This document shows, one piece after another, positions 56,016-64,000 of a stretch of DNA of 64,000 nt. Location of the stretch: the NCBI GenBank assembly GCA_020444415.1, contig JAHLLA010000008.1, positions 1-64,000 of the forward strand, in the 5' to 3' direction. The position numbers were made by a program, and so were the translations under genes. This DNA comes from Bacteroidota bacterium (lineage in GTDB: Bacteria > Bacteroidota > Bacteroidia > Bacteroidales > F082). Every line of letters begins with the position of its first letter. Position 1 is the first letter of the stretch. The notes beneath the pieces were generated by a model. That model saw only the letters and a program-made list of their open reading frames with translations. It made no database searches and was not told the origin of the DNA.

Positions 56016-58718
56016 ATGCTTATGCAACGAATTAAATTACTCTTAACCCTAGTGGTTTTTGTGTTATTTAGTGGCACTTTAATGTCACAAGGTCAGATTT
56101 CCGGAGTGCTTCAGGATGAAGAAAGCAACGAAACACTGATTGGAGCAACGGTTCTTATTGAAGGCACAACCAGCGGTGTTGTAACCGATATGGATGGAAG
56201 CTTCCTGATTATTGCTCCTGAAGGAGAACAAACACTTGTTTTCCGTTACGTGGGATATGACGAACAAAAAAAGGTTGTCACAGTTGAAAATGGAAAAACC
56301 ATTGACCTGGGCAAGATCAGTTTAAAACCCAATTCAATTCTATTGGACGGTATTGATATTATTGCCGACCGGGCTAAAGAACGTGAAACACCTGTTGCCG
56401 TTTCCAACGTTACAAAAGCGGAAATTGAGCAACAACTCGGTTCACAGGATTTGCCGATGGTAATGAACAACACACCCAGTGTATACGCAACTCCTCAGGG
56501 TGGTGGTGCCGGTGATGCCAGGATTAATGTGCGTGGTTTTAACCAGAGAAACGTAGCAATTATGATCAATGGTGTACCTATAAATGACATGGAGAATGGC
56601 TGGGTATACTGGTCAAACTGGGACGGTGTAGCTGATGTTACTTCTTCCATTCAGATGCAGCGTGGATTAAGCGCTGTGAACCTTGCAACCCCTTCGGTTG
56701 GTGGAACCATGAATATCCTTACTAGCCCTGCTGAAATGAAGGCAGGCGGATCAGGAAAATTTGAGTATGGTTCTGGTAACTTCTTTAAAGCTACACTGTC
56801 TGCACACACGGGTTTGATCAACAATAAATTTGCAGCAAGTGTAAGTGCCGTTCGTAAGGTTGGCCAGGGTGTTATTGATAAAACATGGACCGATGCCTGG
56901 GCGTATTACGTTGGTATGAGCTATAACGTAAGTAAAAATCACCGTTTAGAGTTTTATGCCATTGGTGCACCTCAAAAACATGGCCAAAATCTGTACAAAC
57001 AAAATGTTGCTGCTTACAGTCATGAGTATGCAGAAGAATTAGGTGTTGCAGACAGTACATTGTTAATGTTTAAAGAAGCAACAACAGGAAGGCTTTACAA
57101 CGAAAACTGGAATGTGGTTGACGAAAACTACGATGGCGAGCAAAACTGGAATGGCAAGAACCATGAAAGACATGACCCTGGTTTTATCAATGAAAGGGAA
57201 AATTATTACCACAAACCTGTGGTTAACCTCAACTGGTATGCACAATGGAGTAAAAAAGTCACTCAATTTACAACCGTTTATTATTCCGGTGGTAAGGGTG
57301 GCGGATCAGGAACCTATGGTAAAATACAGTATAATTACGACCAGGAGCCTACCCGTATCCCCGACTGGAACTCGACGATTGAACACAATAGGGATCCAGA
57401 ATACACAAGAGAAGGTATTTTACGTAACTCTACCAATAACCAAAACACCATTGGTGCCATTTCAAAAGTGAAAATCAACTTTAGCGATCATTTCAAAGGC
57501 CAGGTGGGACTTGACTGGAGAACAGCAAAGATTGAACATTTCCGCGATGTAAGAGATCTGCTCGGCTTAAATACTTTCTATTTTGATGGTAATGAGTTTG
57601 ATTCGGAAGCAGATTACAATAAAGGTCTTGGTGACAAAATCGATTATTTCAATACCAATACGGTAGATTGGTTTGGCGGTTATTTGCAGGGTGAGTATAC
57701 CAATGGCAAGTTATCAGCCTACGCTACTTTTGGATATTCTATGATTAAATATTCTTACGTAAACCATTTCGTAAAAGGTGATGATGGTGGCGAATTAAAA
57801 TCCAACACAGACTGGATCGGAGGATACCAGGTAAAAGGTGGTGTTAACTACAATTTTACAGAAACTTTCAGTGCTTTCGGTAACGTTGGTGTTGTTTCAA
57901 AGGTGCCTATTTTTGACGATGTAATTGATGACGGTGACGGTACTGTTGCTGAAGATCCTAACAATGAGCAATTTGTTGCTTATGAAGCTGGAGTAATTTT
58001 CACTACACGCGATGACAAATTAGACCTGAAAGGTAACTTCTATTATACCACTTGGAACGACAGAACCTTTACCCGCTCGGTGCGCATCACTGAAGAAACA
58101 ACAGGTATTGCTTTCATCAGGGGTATGGACCAGCGCCATGTTGGTTTTGAGTTTGAAGGTTCCTACCGCCCCGTTCGCTTCATTGGATTTGGTGCGATCG
58201 CCTCTATTGCAAACTGGGAATATCTTAAAGATGTAAGCGCAGTTATCAAAGACTATGAGGGTGGCATTACAACCGACACGGTGAATGTATATGCTGAAGG
58301 ACTGAAAGTAGGAGATGCACCTCAAACGCAATTTGCACTTTGGACCAATATTTATCCGGTGAAAGGTTTGAATATCCAACTCTTATGGAGATACAATGCC
58401 AATCATTACGCTGACTTTAACCCAACAACCAGAACAGACGAGAATGATACAGAGCAAGTTTGGAAAACTCCATCATACTCCGTATTTGATGCGCATGTTT
58501 ACTACACTTTACCTCTGAAAGGTAAATTGGGTGTGGATGTATTTGCACACGTTTTCAACATCTTTAATACATTTTATGTTCAGGATGCCGTTGACAACAG
58601 TGCCTACAACGGTTTTTATGGATACGACGACAGGTATTCGCACACTGTTAACTCTGCCGAAGTATTTCTTGGACTACCTACTACCTTTAACGTAGGTGTT
58701 AAGATTTCTTTTCAATAA
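56016..58718 (+). CDS. Second TonB-dependent receptor, paralog of the riboswitch-linked one
   Basis: 900 residues with signal segment MLMQRIKLLLTLVVFVLFSGTLMS. A carboxypeptidase-regulatory-like domain (GQISGVLQDEESNETLIGATV onward) is followed by plug and barrel. The plug reads DARINVRGFNQRNVAIMING and NDMENGWVYWSNWDG, closely parallel to ELSIRGFSQENVTIMLNG and NGIENGLVYWSNWLG in the first receptor. Both also share GAPQ(K/R)HGQ. The two therefore arose by duplication and may take related ligands. No riboswitch precedes this copy. A strong terminator follows. An additional role in uptake of a different flavin form is inferred. Confidence 0.92.
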   Translation: MLMQRIKLLLTLVVFVLFSGTLMSQGQISGVLQDEESNETLIGATVLIEGTTSGVVTDMDGSFLIIAPEGEQTLVFRYVGYDEQKKVVTVENGKTIDLGKISLKPNSILLDGIDIIADRAKERETPVAVSNVTKAEIEQQLGSQDLPMVMNNTPSVYATPQGGGAGDARINVRGFNQRNVAIMINGVPINDMENGWVYWSNWDGVADVTSSIQMQRGLSAVNLATPSVGGTMNILTSPAEMKAGGSGKFEYGSGNFFKATLSAHTGLINNKFAASVSAVRKVGQGVIDKTWTDAWAYYVGMSYNVSKNHRLEFYAIGAPQKHGQNLYKQNVAAYSHEYAEELGVADSTLLMFKEATTGRLYNENWNVVDENYDGEQNWNGKNHERHDPGFINERENYYHKPVVNLNWYAQWSKKVTQFTTVYYSGGKGGGSGTYGKIQYNYDQEPTRIPDWNSTIEHNRDPEYTREGILRNSTNNQNTIGAISKVKINFSDHFKGQVGLDWRTAKIEHFRDVRDLLGLNTFYFDGNEFDSEADYNKGLGDKIDYFNTNTVDWFGGYLQGEYTNGKLSAYATFGYSMIKYSYVNHFVKGDDGGELKSNTDWIGGYQVKGGVNYNFTETFSAFGNVGVVSKVPIFDDVIDDGDGTVAEDPNNEQFVAYEAGVIFTTRDDKLDLKGNFYYTTWNDRTFTRSVRITEETTGIAFIRGMDQRHVGFEFEGSYRPVRFIGFGAIASIANWEYLKDVSAVIKDYEGGITTDTVNVYAEGLKVGDAPQTQFALWTNIYPVKGLNIQLLWRYNANHYADFNPTTRTDENDTEQVWKTPSYSVFDAHVYYTLPLKGKLGVDVFAHVFNIFNTFYVQDAVDNSAYNGFYGYDDRYSHTVNSAEVFLGLPTTFNVGVKISFQ

Positions 58719-58740
58719 AATTTAATTTTTTTTAGAATAA

Positions 58741-58778
58741 AGAGGCTATCTTCCAAAAAAAGATGGCCTCTTTTTTTT
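58741..58778 (+). terminator. Rho-independent terminator after the second receptor
   Basis: AGAGGCTATCTT (58741-58752) pairs with AAGATGGCCTCT (58760-58771), 12 bp with one G-U pair, followed by T8 (58771-58778). It lies only 22 nt before the ATG of the phosphodiesterase gene, so that gene depends on read-through or on a promoter inside this stretch. Confidence 0.88.
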
Positions 58779-58799
58779 AATTTTATCAAAAACATCATC

Positions 58800-60011
58800 A
58801 TGAAGAAAAACATTCTTTTATTACTTGTACCTATTGTGATTTTTTCGGCTTGTAATAAAGAAGCACCGAAACAAGATCAACCTTACTTAATTGTGCTGTC
58901 ACTGGATGGGTTTCGTTGGGATTATACCCATAATGCCCATACACCTACCTTTGACTCATTAAAAGCCGCAGGTGTAATTGCCGAATCACTAAAACCATCT
59001 TATCCCACAAAAACATTTCCCAATCATTATACGATAGCTACAGGATTGTATCCCGATCATCATGGGCTGGTCGATAATAATTTTCATGCGACTGACCTAG
59101 GACGTGAATATAGCATGAAAAAAAGAGAAGCTGTGGAAGACGGCACATTTTATGGTGGAGAGCCTATATGGGTGTCAGCCGAAAAGCAGGATGTGAAAAG
59201 CGCTACTTTTTTCTGGGTAGGATCAGAAGCTGAAATACAGGGCGTAAGACCCAGTTTTTGGTACAAATATGATTATACGATTCCTTTTAATGACCGAATT
59301 GATTCAATCGTCAATTGGTTGTCCTTACCCGAATCAAAACGGCCCCACCTCATTATGTGGTATTTTTCAGAACCCGACCATACAGGTCATGAGGCCGGAC
59401 CGGAAAGTGAAGAAACAAGAATGCTTATTGAAGAACTGGATGCTTATTTGAATGACTTTTTCACTGAAATGCGTCAATTGCCGCATTTCGATCAGTTAAA
59501 TTTCATCATCACTTCGGATCACGGAATGAATGCTACTTCCAACGAACGGACCATACATGTCGAGCAAATAATCGATACCAACGACATTGAGTTTATTGAC
59601 GGCATTTCGCCCAACGTAAATATCAAAGTGAAAGAAGGGCAACTCGAAAAAGTTTTTGCTGATTTACAGAATATCCCAAACCTCCAGGTATGGAAACACG
59701 GAGAACTGCCTGAGCGTTTGCACTATGGAACACATATCCGGACGCACGATATTAGTATGGTGGCCGACCCGGGTTGGACATTCGTCAATTCAAAATATCC
59801 CGACGCCATTGCTGGCGCACACGGGTATGATAATGAACTTAAGGATATGCATGCCATTTTTTATGCAGCAGGACCGGCCTTCAAATCAAACTATATACAT
59901 CCCACTTTTGAAAATGTGAATTTATATGTTTTGTTTGCTGAAATATTGAACCTCTCACCTGTTGAGACGGACGGGGAAATCGCAAACGTTGAACAAATGC
60001 TGAATAAATAA
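58800..60011 (+). CDS. NPP-type nucleotide pyrophosphatase/phosphodiesterase lipoprotein
   Basis: 403 residues. The signal ends in a lipobox with Cys18 (FSAC), so it is a lipoprotein. The alkaline-phosphatase-superfamily NPP motifs are SLDGFRWDY (zinc ligand Asp36), PTKTFPNHYTIATGLYPDHHG (nucleophile Thr72, Asn75), EPDHTGHEAGP, IITSDHGMNAT and GAHGYDN. NPP enzymes cleave nucleotide pyrophosphates and some split FAD into FMN and AMP. Coming after two receptors with an FMN riboswitch, an FAD-splitting role is a good guess, but other nucleotides are possible. A strong terminator separates it from the receptors. Confidence 0.92.
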   Translation: MKKNILLLLVPIVIFSACNKEAPKQDQPYLIVLSLDGFRWDYTHNAHTPTFDSLKAAGVIAESLKPSYPTKTFPNHYTIATGLYPDHHGLVDNNFHATDLGREYSMKKREAVEDGTFYGGEPIWVSAEKQDVKSATFFWVGSEAEIQGVRPSFWYKYDYTIPFNDRIDSIVNWLSLPESKRPHLIMWYFSEPDHTGHEAGPESEETRMLIEELDAYLNDFFTEMRQLPHFDQLNFIITSDHGMNATSNERTIHVEQIIDTNDIEFIDGISPNVNIKVKEGQLEKVFADLQNIPNLQVWKHGELPERLHYGTHIRTHDISMVADPGWTFVNSKYPDAIAGAHGYDNELKDMHAIFYAAGPAFKSNYIHPTFENVNLYVLFAEILNLSPVETDGEIANVEQMLNK

Positions 60012-60030
60012 GTTGATTCAAGCTTTTTTC

Positions 60031-60089
60031 GACCTTTCAGGAGCAAACCCGCCTGAATGACCTAGTCGGACAGGCCTGCCTGAAAGGTC
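60031..60089. repeat. Inverted repeat between convergent genes (likely bidirectional terminator)
   Basis: GACCTTTCAGG (60031-60041) and CCTGAAAGGTC (60079-60089) form a perfect 11-bp stem, with more pairing potential inside (AGGCCTGCCTG area). On the minus strand GAAAAAAGC follows, giving no U-run. The GC-rich CAGGCCTGCC core resembles short dispersed Bacteroidota palindromes. Confidence 0.6.
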
Positions 60090-60105
60090 AAACATTTAAG
60101 ATCCA

Positions 60106-62949
60106 TCAATTATTACTGATCTTATCTGCTTTTTCCATTGCTCTTTGCATGGTGGCTTCTGCTTGTTTACGGGCATTCTCCATGATCTGATCTGACTCCT
60201 GTTGAGCTAATGAAAGTGCGTCAGCGGCTTCCTTGTTGGCACTTTTTAATAGCTCTTCCGAAGCCTTTTTTGCCGCCAATTCTGCAAGAGCCCCCTGTTT
60301 AGCAGCTTCTTTCACCAATTGATCTGCTTGCTTTTGCGCTTCACTTTTTAAGTTGCTTACCGTTTGATCGGCCAGTTGCATGACCTTGTCAACCCGTTTC
60401 TGAGCGGCAGCAATGATAGAATCCGCTTCTTGTTGTGCCTCTGCAAGAATTCTTTCGGCCTCTTTATTGGCTTCTTCTAAATAATCATAAACTACCTCTT
60501 CCATTTTATCTTTAACGATATCCTTTACATTGTTACCGGTTAGTTTTCCTAGTGAAACCAGTGTTACCTTTGGATCAGATGCAAGGCCATCTACCTTTAA
60601 TACAGGTTGAATCGTTTTCACATCTCCCAAATCAAAACCGAGTTTCCCAATTTCTTTGGTGTAATGATCTATCACCTTTGAAGCATCATCACCGAGCAAT
60701 TTTACGGGAATATCGAGTGTTAAATTATAATCAATTTGTTGATCTAAGCTGGTCCAGCCAAGTACCTCCATTTGGATATCATCCATTTTGATATTGAATG
60801 GCTTATTGTATATTTTTCCATCCATGATGTTGAAAGATAAATCTATTGGTCCGGTAGCAGGGTTTTCGAATGCATCTACCTTTAACACCTTTGATATTCT
60901 GGAAAATATTTGGCTTGCATTCAATTCTATGTTGTCAGAAATGAACTCACCATTCCCTAGGATCGAACTCCAAACCGGATTCATGTCCTGATCCAGATCC
61001 ATATTGAAGTTTATTGATGCATCAAATATACCTTTTGCTTTCTCGGCGATAGGAGTAAATTTTTCAAATAAAGATAGGTGCTGGTATGCATTGCTGACGC
61101 CCAGATCCATAAATTTCAGGCGCATATCAATATGCGGTTTAACACTTGTGGTAGCCTCATAATATCCACTCATTTCAATCAATCCGCCCAGGAATGAAGA
61201 ACCAAATTCCTCGAATTTAATCTTCCCTCTCTGTATATGGATCGTCGAGTTAAAGTTACTGAACGACAATTGGTCATAAAATACTGTATCTGCTATAACT
61301 GAAACAAGCATATCTATGTTTTCAGGAATATAAACGACATGATCTTCTGTTTGTCCACTTCTTCCTGCTTCGGAATCTGAGGCTGTCCAGGGTTCGAGTA
61401 ATTGGTTAATATTCAGAGTTTGTGATCCCAGGTTTAATTTGCCCTCCAATATCTCATCTTTAAGGAAATAAGCTAGGTAATTGGTTATTTTACCTTCTAC
61501 CCGCAAAAGGTTGTTGTTGATATCAGCGTCAAATCCGATGATATCAACTTGGGAAGGGGAGAAGTTAAACTGGGCATGCCGAAGCAATACTGCATAGTTA
61601 TCATCTACATTGTAACGGATGTTATCAAACACAAGCGATCCCATGGCCCTGAAATTCTGATATTCCTCTTTTTCAATAGAGGATAAACGCCCTTTCAGGG
61701 TAATGTCAGCAATTACCTCTCCTGTAAGATCCTGTAAGGATTCCTGGGGAAATACATTTTTCAGGTTTTCAAAAGTGAATCCGGCAGATGCTTCCAGGTC
61801 AATCAGTGGGTCAGAAATGGGATGCAATAATAGCACGCCGAGTTTCAGTTTATCTTTCCCAATACTTCCTGACAGGTTTTTCATTTCAATAACGGTATTG
61901 TCCAGGTCATTGCCCTTATTCTCTACCAGCAGATCAAAATGAATATGATCCATATTGGCAGGCATACCGGGATAGGATATTTCAGCACCATCTGCTTGCA
62001 TCTGCAATTTGAAATCAGGAATTTCATTGTCGGCATACACCCCTTTTATATGGCCATTCATGCTAAACTGTCCGCTTGTTACCAGTTTATCATATCCATC
62101 GTTAAATATTTCAGGGATTAGTGAGAGCAATTGTTTAAAAGAATTATCAGGAGCATTGTATACCAGCATCAGGTTGATATTATCATTTACAAAAGCCACA
62201 GAACCTTCAAAGTTAATCTGTAAGCCGTTCAATATAAGTGTGTTATTCTTTAGATTGTAAATTTCATCCTTCAGGTTAGCATCAATAATTGCATCAAAGT
62301 CTAAAGTTGTGTGGTACAAATAAGCTATACCATCATACACCACATTGAAATCTTCAGAATTCATTTTCAGTTTCAGGTCTGTTCTGTCGGCTTCTAAACT
62401 CCCTTTCAGTGAAGCATTTAAGTTTTTAAGTTCCACGTCAATTCCGGATTCCAAATCCCGGTAGTAAATATCTGCCTCGTTTATCAAAACGCTGTTTAAA
62501 AGTAAACGAAAGTTATCCGCTTCAACTGGCTCTTCTGCCAAATAAGGTTCTGTTTCCTCTATAATATTCCAGTTTTCTTCGCCTTTCGTGTTAATCTTTA
62601 AAAATAGACCAGGTTGGTTGATGGTAATGGATTTTATTTTGATCATCTCATCTTTCAACACGCTAAAAAGCCCCACAGTGACAAAAATTCCATCAGATGT
62701 CATCAATGTGTCGGATGGCTGATTAATAACCGTTACATCCCGGATACCAAGACTGAAGTTGGGAAAGTTCCTGAACAGTGACAAGTCGAATTTGCCAAAA
62801 TCCACTTCAGCATTTACTTGTTTATTAATTTCTGTTTTTACAATTTTCGCAATCCTGTCCTTGTAGAAATGTGGAATGACAAACATGGAAATCACTACAA
62901 GGGCGATAAGAGTGAGCATGAATATGCCAAATATTTTTAAGGCTTTCAT
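60106..62949 (-). CDS. AsmA-family protein with long C-terminal coiled coil
   Basis: 947 residues from ATG 62949 (MKALKIFGIFMLTLIALVVI), which puts the membrane helix at the N-terminus. A longer frame to 63072 would overlap aroC and is rejected. The N-terminal AsmA domain (KIVKTEINKQVNAEVDFGKFDLSLFRNFPNFSLGIRDVTV) and an AsmA-like C-terminal part (about 590-790; SNFNSTIHIQRGKIKFEEFGS) are followed by about 130 residues rich in Ala, Glu, Lys and Gln, a long helix or coiled coil. AsmA proteins are linked to lipid transport between membranes. The gene starts 22 bp after aroC ends. Confidence 0.9.
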   Translation of the reverse strand: MKALKIFGIFMLTLIALVVISMFVIPHFYKDRIAKIVKTEINKQVNAEVDFGKFDLSLFRNFPNFSLGIRDVTVINQPSDTLMTSDGIFVTVGLFSVLKDEMIKIKSITINQPGLFLKINTKGEENWNIIEETEPYLAEEPVEADNFRLLLNSVLINEADIYYRDLESGIDVELKNLNASLKGSLEADRTDLKLKMNSEDFNVVYDGIAYLYHTTLDFDAIIDANLKDEIYNLKNNTLILNGLQINFEGSVAFVNDNINLMLVYNAPDNSFKQLLSLIPEIFNDGYDKLVTSGQFSMNGHIKGVYADNEIPDFKLQMQADGAEISYPGMPANMDHIHFDLLVENKGNDLDNTVIEMKNLSGSIGKDKLKLGVLLLHPISDPLIDLEASAGFTFENLKNVFPQESLQDLTGEVIADITLKGRLSSIEKEEYQNFRAMGSLVFDNIRYNVDDNYAVLLRHAQFNFSPSQVDIIGFDADINNNLLRVEGKITNYLAYFLKDEILEGKLNLGSQTLNINQLLEPWTASDSEAGRSGQTEDHVVYIPENIDMLVSVIADTVFYDQLSFSNFNSTIHIQRGKIKFEEFGSSFLGGLIEMSGYYEATTSVKPHIDMRLKFMDLGVSNAYQHLSLFEKFTPIAEKAKGIFDASINFNMDLDQDMNPVWSSILGNGEFISDNIELNASQIFSRISKVLKVDAFENPATGPIDLSFNIMDGKIYNKPFNIKMDDIQMEVLGWTSLDQQIDYNLTLDIPVKLLGDDASKVIDHYTKEIGKLGFDLGDVKTIQPVLKVDGLASDPKVTLVSLGKLTGNNVKDIVKDKMEEVVYDYLEEANKEAERILAEAQQEADSIIAAAQKRVDKVMQLADQTVSNLKSEAQKQADQLVKEAAKQGALAELAAKKASEELLKSANKEAADALSLAQQESDQIMENARKQAEATMQRAMEKADKISNN

Positions 62950-62971
62950 TTTAATTAGTTTTATGATTATG

Positions 62972-64000
62972 TTATATAGTTGCTGATAAATTACGCAAAT
63001 AATGGTCAGCCAGCACCAGGCCTGCCATAGCATCAACGATGGGAACTGCACGGGGTACCACACATACATCATGGCGGCCTTTTCCTTTCAGGGTCACTTT
63101 TTCGCCTCGTTCGTTAAAAGTAAGCTGATCTTTCATCAGCGTGGCAACAGGTTTAAAGGCCACGTTAAAATAAATATTCGTTCCGTTAGAAATGCCGCCC
63201 TGTATACCTCCGGAAAAATTAGTGGCTGTTGTTAGTTTTCCGTTCTGCATGTCAAAAAGATCATTGTGGTCGCTACCTTTCATCCGGGTAGCCGCAAAAC
63301 CTGAACCGATTTCAAATCCTTTTACGGCATTGATGCTCATCATAGCTTTGGCCAGATCGGCATGCAGTTTATCAAAAACAGGTTCTCCCAGGCCAATAGG
63401 TGCGTTGGTGATCACGCATTTGATCATTCCGCCAAGGGTATCACCTTTTTTGGCTGTATGTTCGATAAGTTCGATCATCCTTTCGGATGTTGTTCCATCG
63501 GGGCAACGAACAGGCGAAGCTTCGATCAGGCTGTGGTCAGTTGTCTCATAATCCCGGGCAAGCTGTACTTCACCTATGCCACTAACGAATGAAGTGATGC
63601 CCACATCAAATTTTTCTAGTAAAATGGCGGCAAATGCACCTGCTACCACGCGGGCAATCGTTTCGCGTGCCGAAGATCTGCCTCCCCCCCTGTGATCGCG
63701 GTGGCCATATTTTTCATGGTAAACGAAATCGGCGTGTGAAGGACGGAATGTATTCTTTAAATGGTCATAATCCTTTATTTTTTGATCGGTATTCCGTATT
63801 AGAAAGGCAATGGGCGTTCCTGTCGAATATCCATCGTAAATTCCGGATAAAATTTCCAGTTCATCGGGTTCTTTGCGCGGGCTTACCAATTTCGACTGGC
63901 CTGGTCTGCGCCGGTTCAACTGGTACTGAATTTTTTTTATGTCAATTTTAATACCTGCCGGAAATCCATCGAGGATGCCGCCAATGGCTTTACCATGTGA
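62972..64000 (-). CDS. aroC: Chorismate synthase (partial, N-terminus beyond the window)
   Basis: 343 residues are visible and the frame stays open to the last base. It begins inside the family at [20 protein letters not shown], so roughly 15 residues including the GES of the FMN-binding start are missing. Motifs present: [44 protein letters not shown] and [19 protein letters not shown]. It converts EPSP to chorismate and needs reduced FMN. The AsmA-like gene follows after 22 bp, likely on the same transcript. Confidence 0.97.
   Translation of the reverse strand, partial: SHGKAIGGILDGFPAGIKIDIKKIQYQLNRRRPGQSKLVSPRKEPDELEILSGIYDGYSTGTPIAFLIRNTDQKIKDYDHLKNTFRPSHADFVYHEKYGHRDHRGGGRSSARETIARVVAGAFAAILLEKFDVGITSFVSGIGEVQLARDYETTDHSLIEASPVRCPDGTTSERMIELIEHTAKKGDTLGGMIKCVITNAPIGLGEPVFDKLHADLAKAMMSINAVKGFEIGSGFAATRMKGSDHNDLFDMQNGKLTTATNFSGGIQGGISNGTNIYFNVAFKPVATLMKDQLTFNERGEKVTLKGKGRHDVCVVPRAVPIVDAMAGLVLADHYLRNLSATI

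Noticed and set aside
53252-58718. Receptor pair as a SusC/SusD polysaccharide locus
   Set aside because: No SusD-like lipoprotein and no glycan-active enzyme adjoin, and the leader is an FMN riboswitch.
62950-63072. Longer N-terminus for the AsmA-like protein
   Set aside because: The extra 41 residues overlap the aroC 3' end and precede the true membrane anchor. ATG 62949 fits the family.

Overview
This window comes from a Bacteroidota chromosome, most likely class Bacteroidia. The evidence is the gene order rpsU-xerC-hpf-tRNA-tuf-tRNA-Trp-secE-nusG-rplKAJL-rpoBC, type IX secretion signals and a PorP/SprF protein, SusC-like TonB-dependent receptors with carboxypeptidase-like N-terminal domains, DUF3467 beside rpoC, and promoters of the TAnnTTTG type. 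No phage, insertion sequence or CRISPR array was found.

Layout. 1-3.1 kb: a minus-strand arylsulfatase cluster (a DUF2092-like gene cut by the edge, a HAD lipoprotein, a sulfatase). 3.2-13 kb: tsaD, divergent from a tamB / T9SS-cargo / RecB-like helicase-nuclease operon. 13.2-17.6 kb: a tricorn-type protease, a repeat element and an alpha/beta hydrolase. 17.6-32.7 kb: the minus-strand transcription and translation supercluster with five tRNA genes. 32.8-36.3 kb: a DPP IV peptidase, a tRNA-Val sitting inside a decayed tRNA, and two small membrane or secreted proteins. 36.4-43 kb: a PorP/SprF gene and a 1830-residue PKD-repeat, gliding-motility-type surface protein. 43.2-50.2 kb: a thioredoxin-like protein, a small secreted protein made of four near-identical 21-residue repeats, a membrane-anchored TPR-CHAT protein, a TPR membrane protein and an ECF sigma factor. 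50.4-52.7 kb: an endonuclease/exonuclease/phosphatase-fold protein and an atypical Nramp transporter. 52.9-60 kb: an FMN riboswitch, two paralogous TonB-dependent receptors and a nucleotide pyrophosphatase-type lipoprotein. 60-64 kb: an AsmA-like protein and aroC, cut by the right edge.

Two parts stand out. The first is the FMN riboswitch in front of a TonB-dependent receptor, followed by a paralogous receptor and an NPP-family phosphodiesterase. This reads as an outer-membrane flavin-scavenging locus: receptors for a flavin, plus an enzyme of a family able to split FAD to FMN and AMP. The riboswitch is seen directly; the flavin substrate is inferred. The second is the extracytoplasmic TPR-CHAT putative protease facing an ECF sigma / single-pass TPR protein operon, with a repeat-peptide gene next door. 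It looks like a signalling cassette, and its function is not known to me.

All coordinates and residue numbers were worked out by hand from the sequence. No database search or folding calculation was run.
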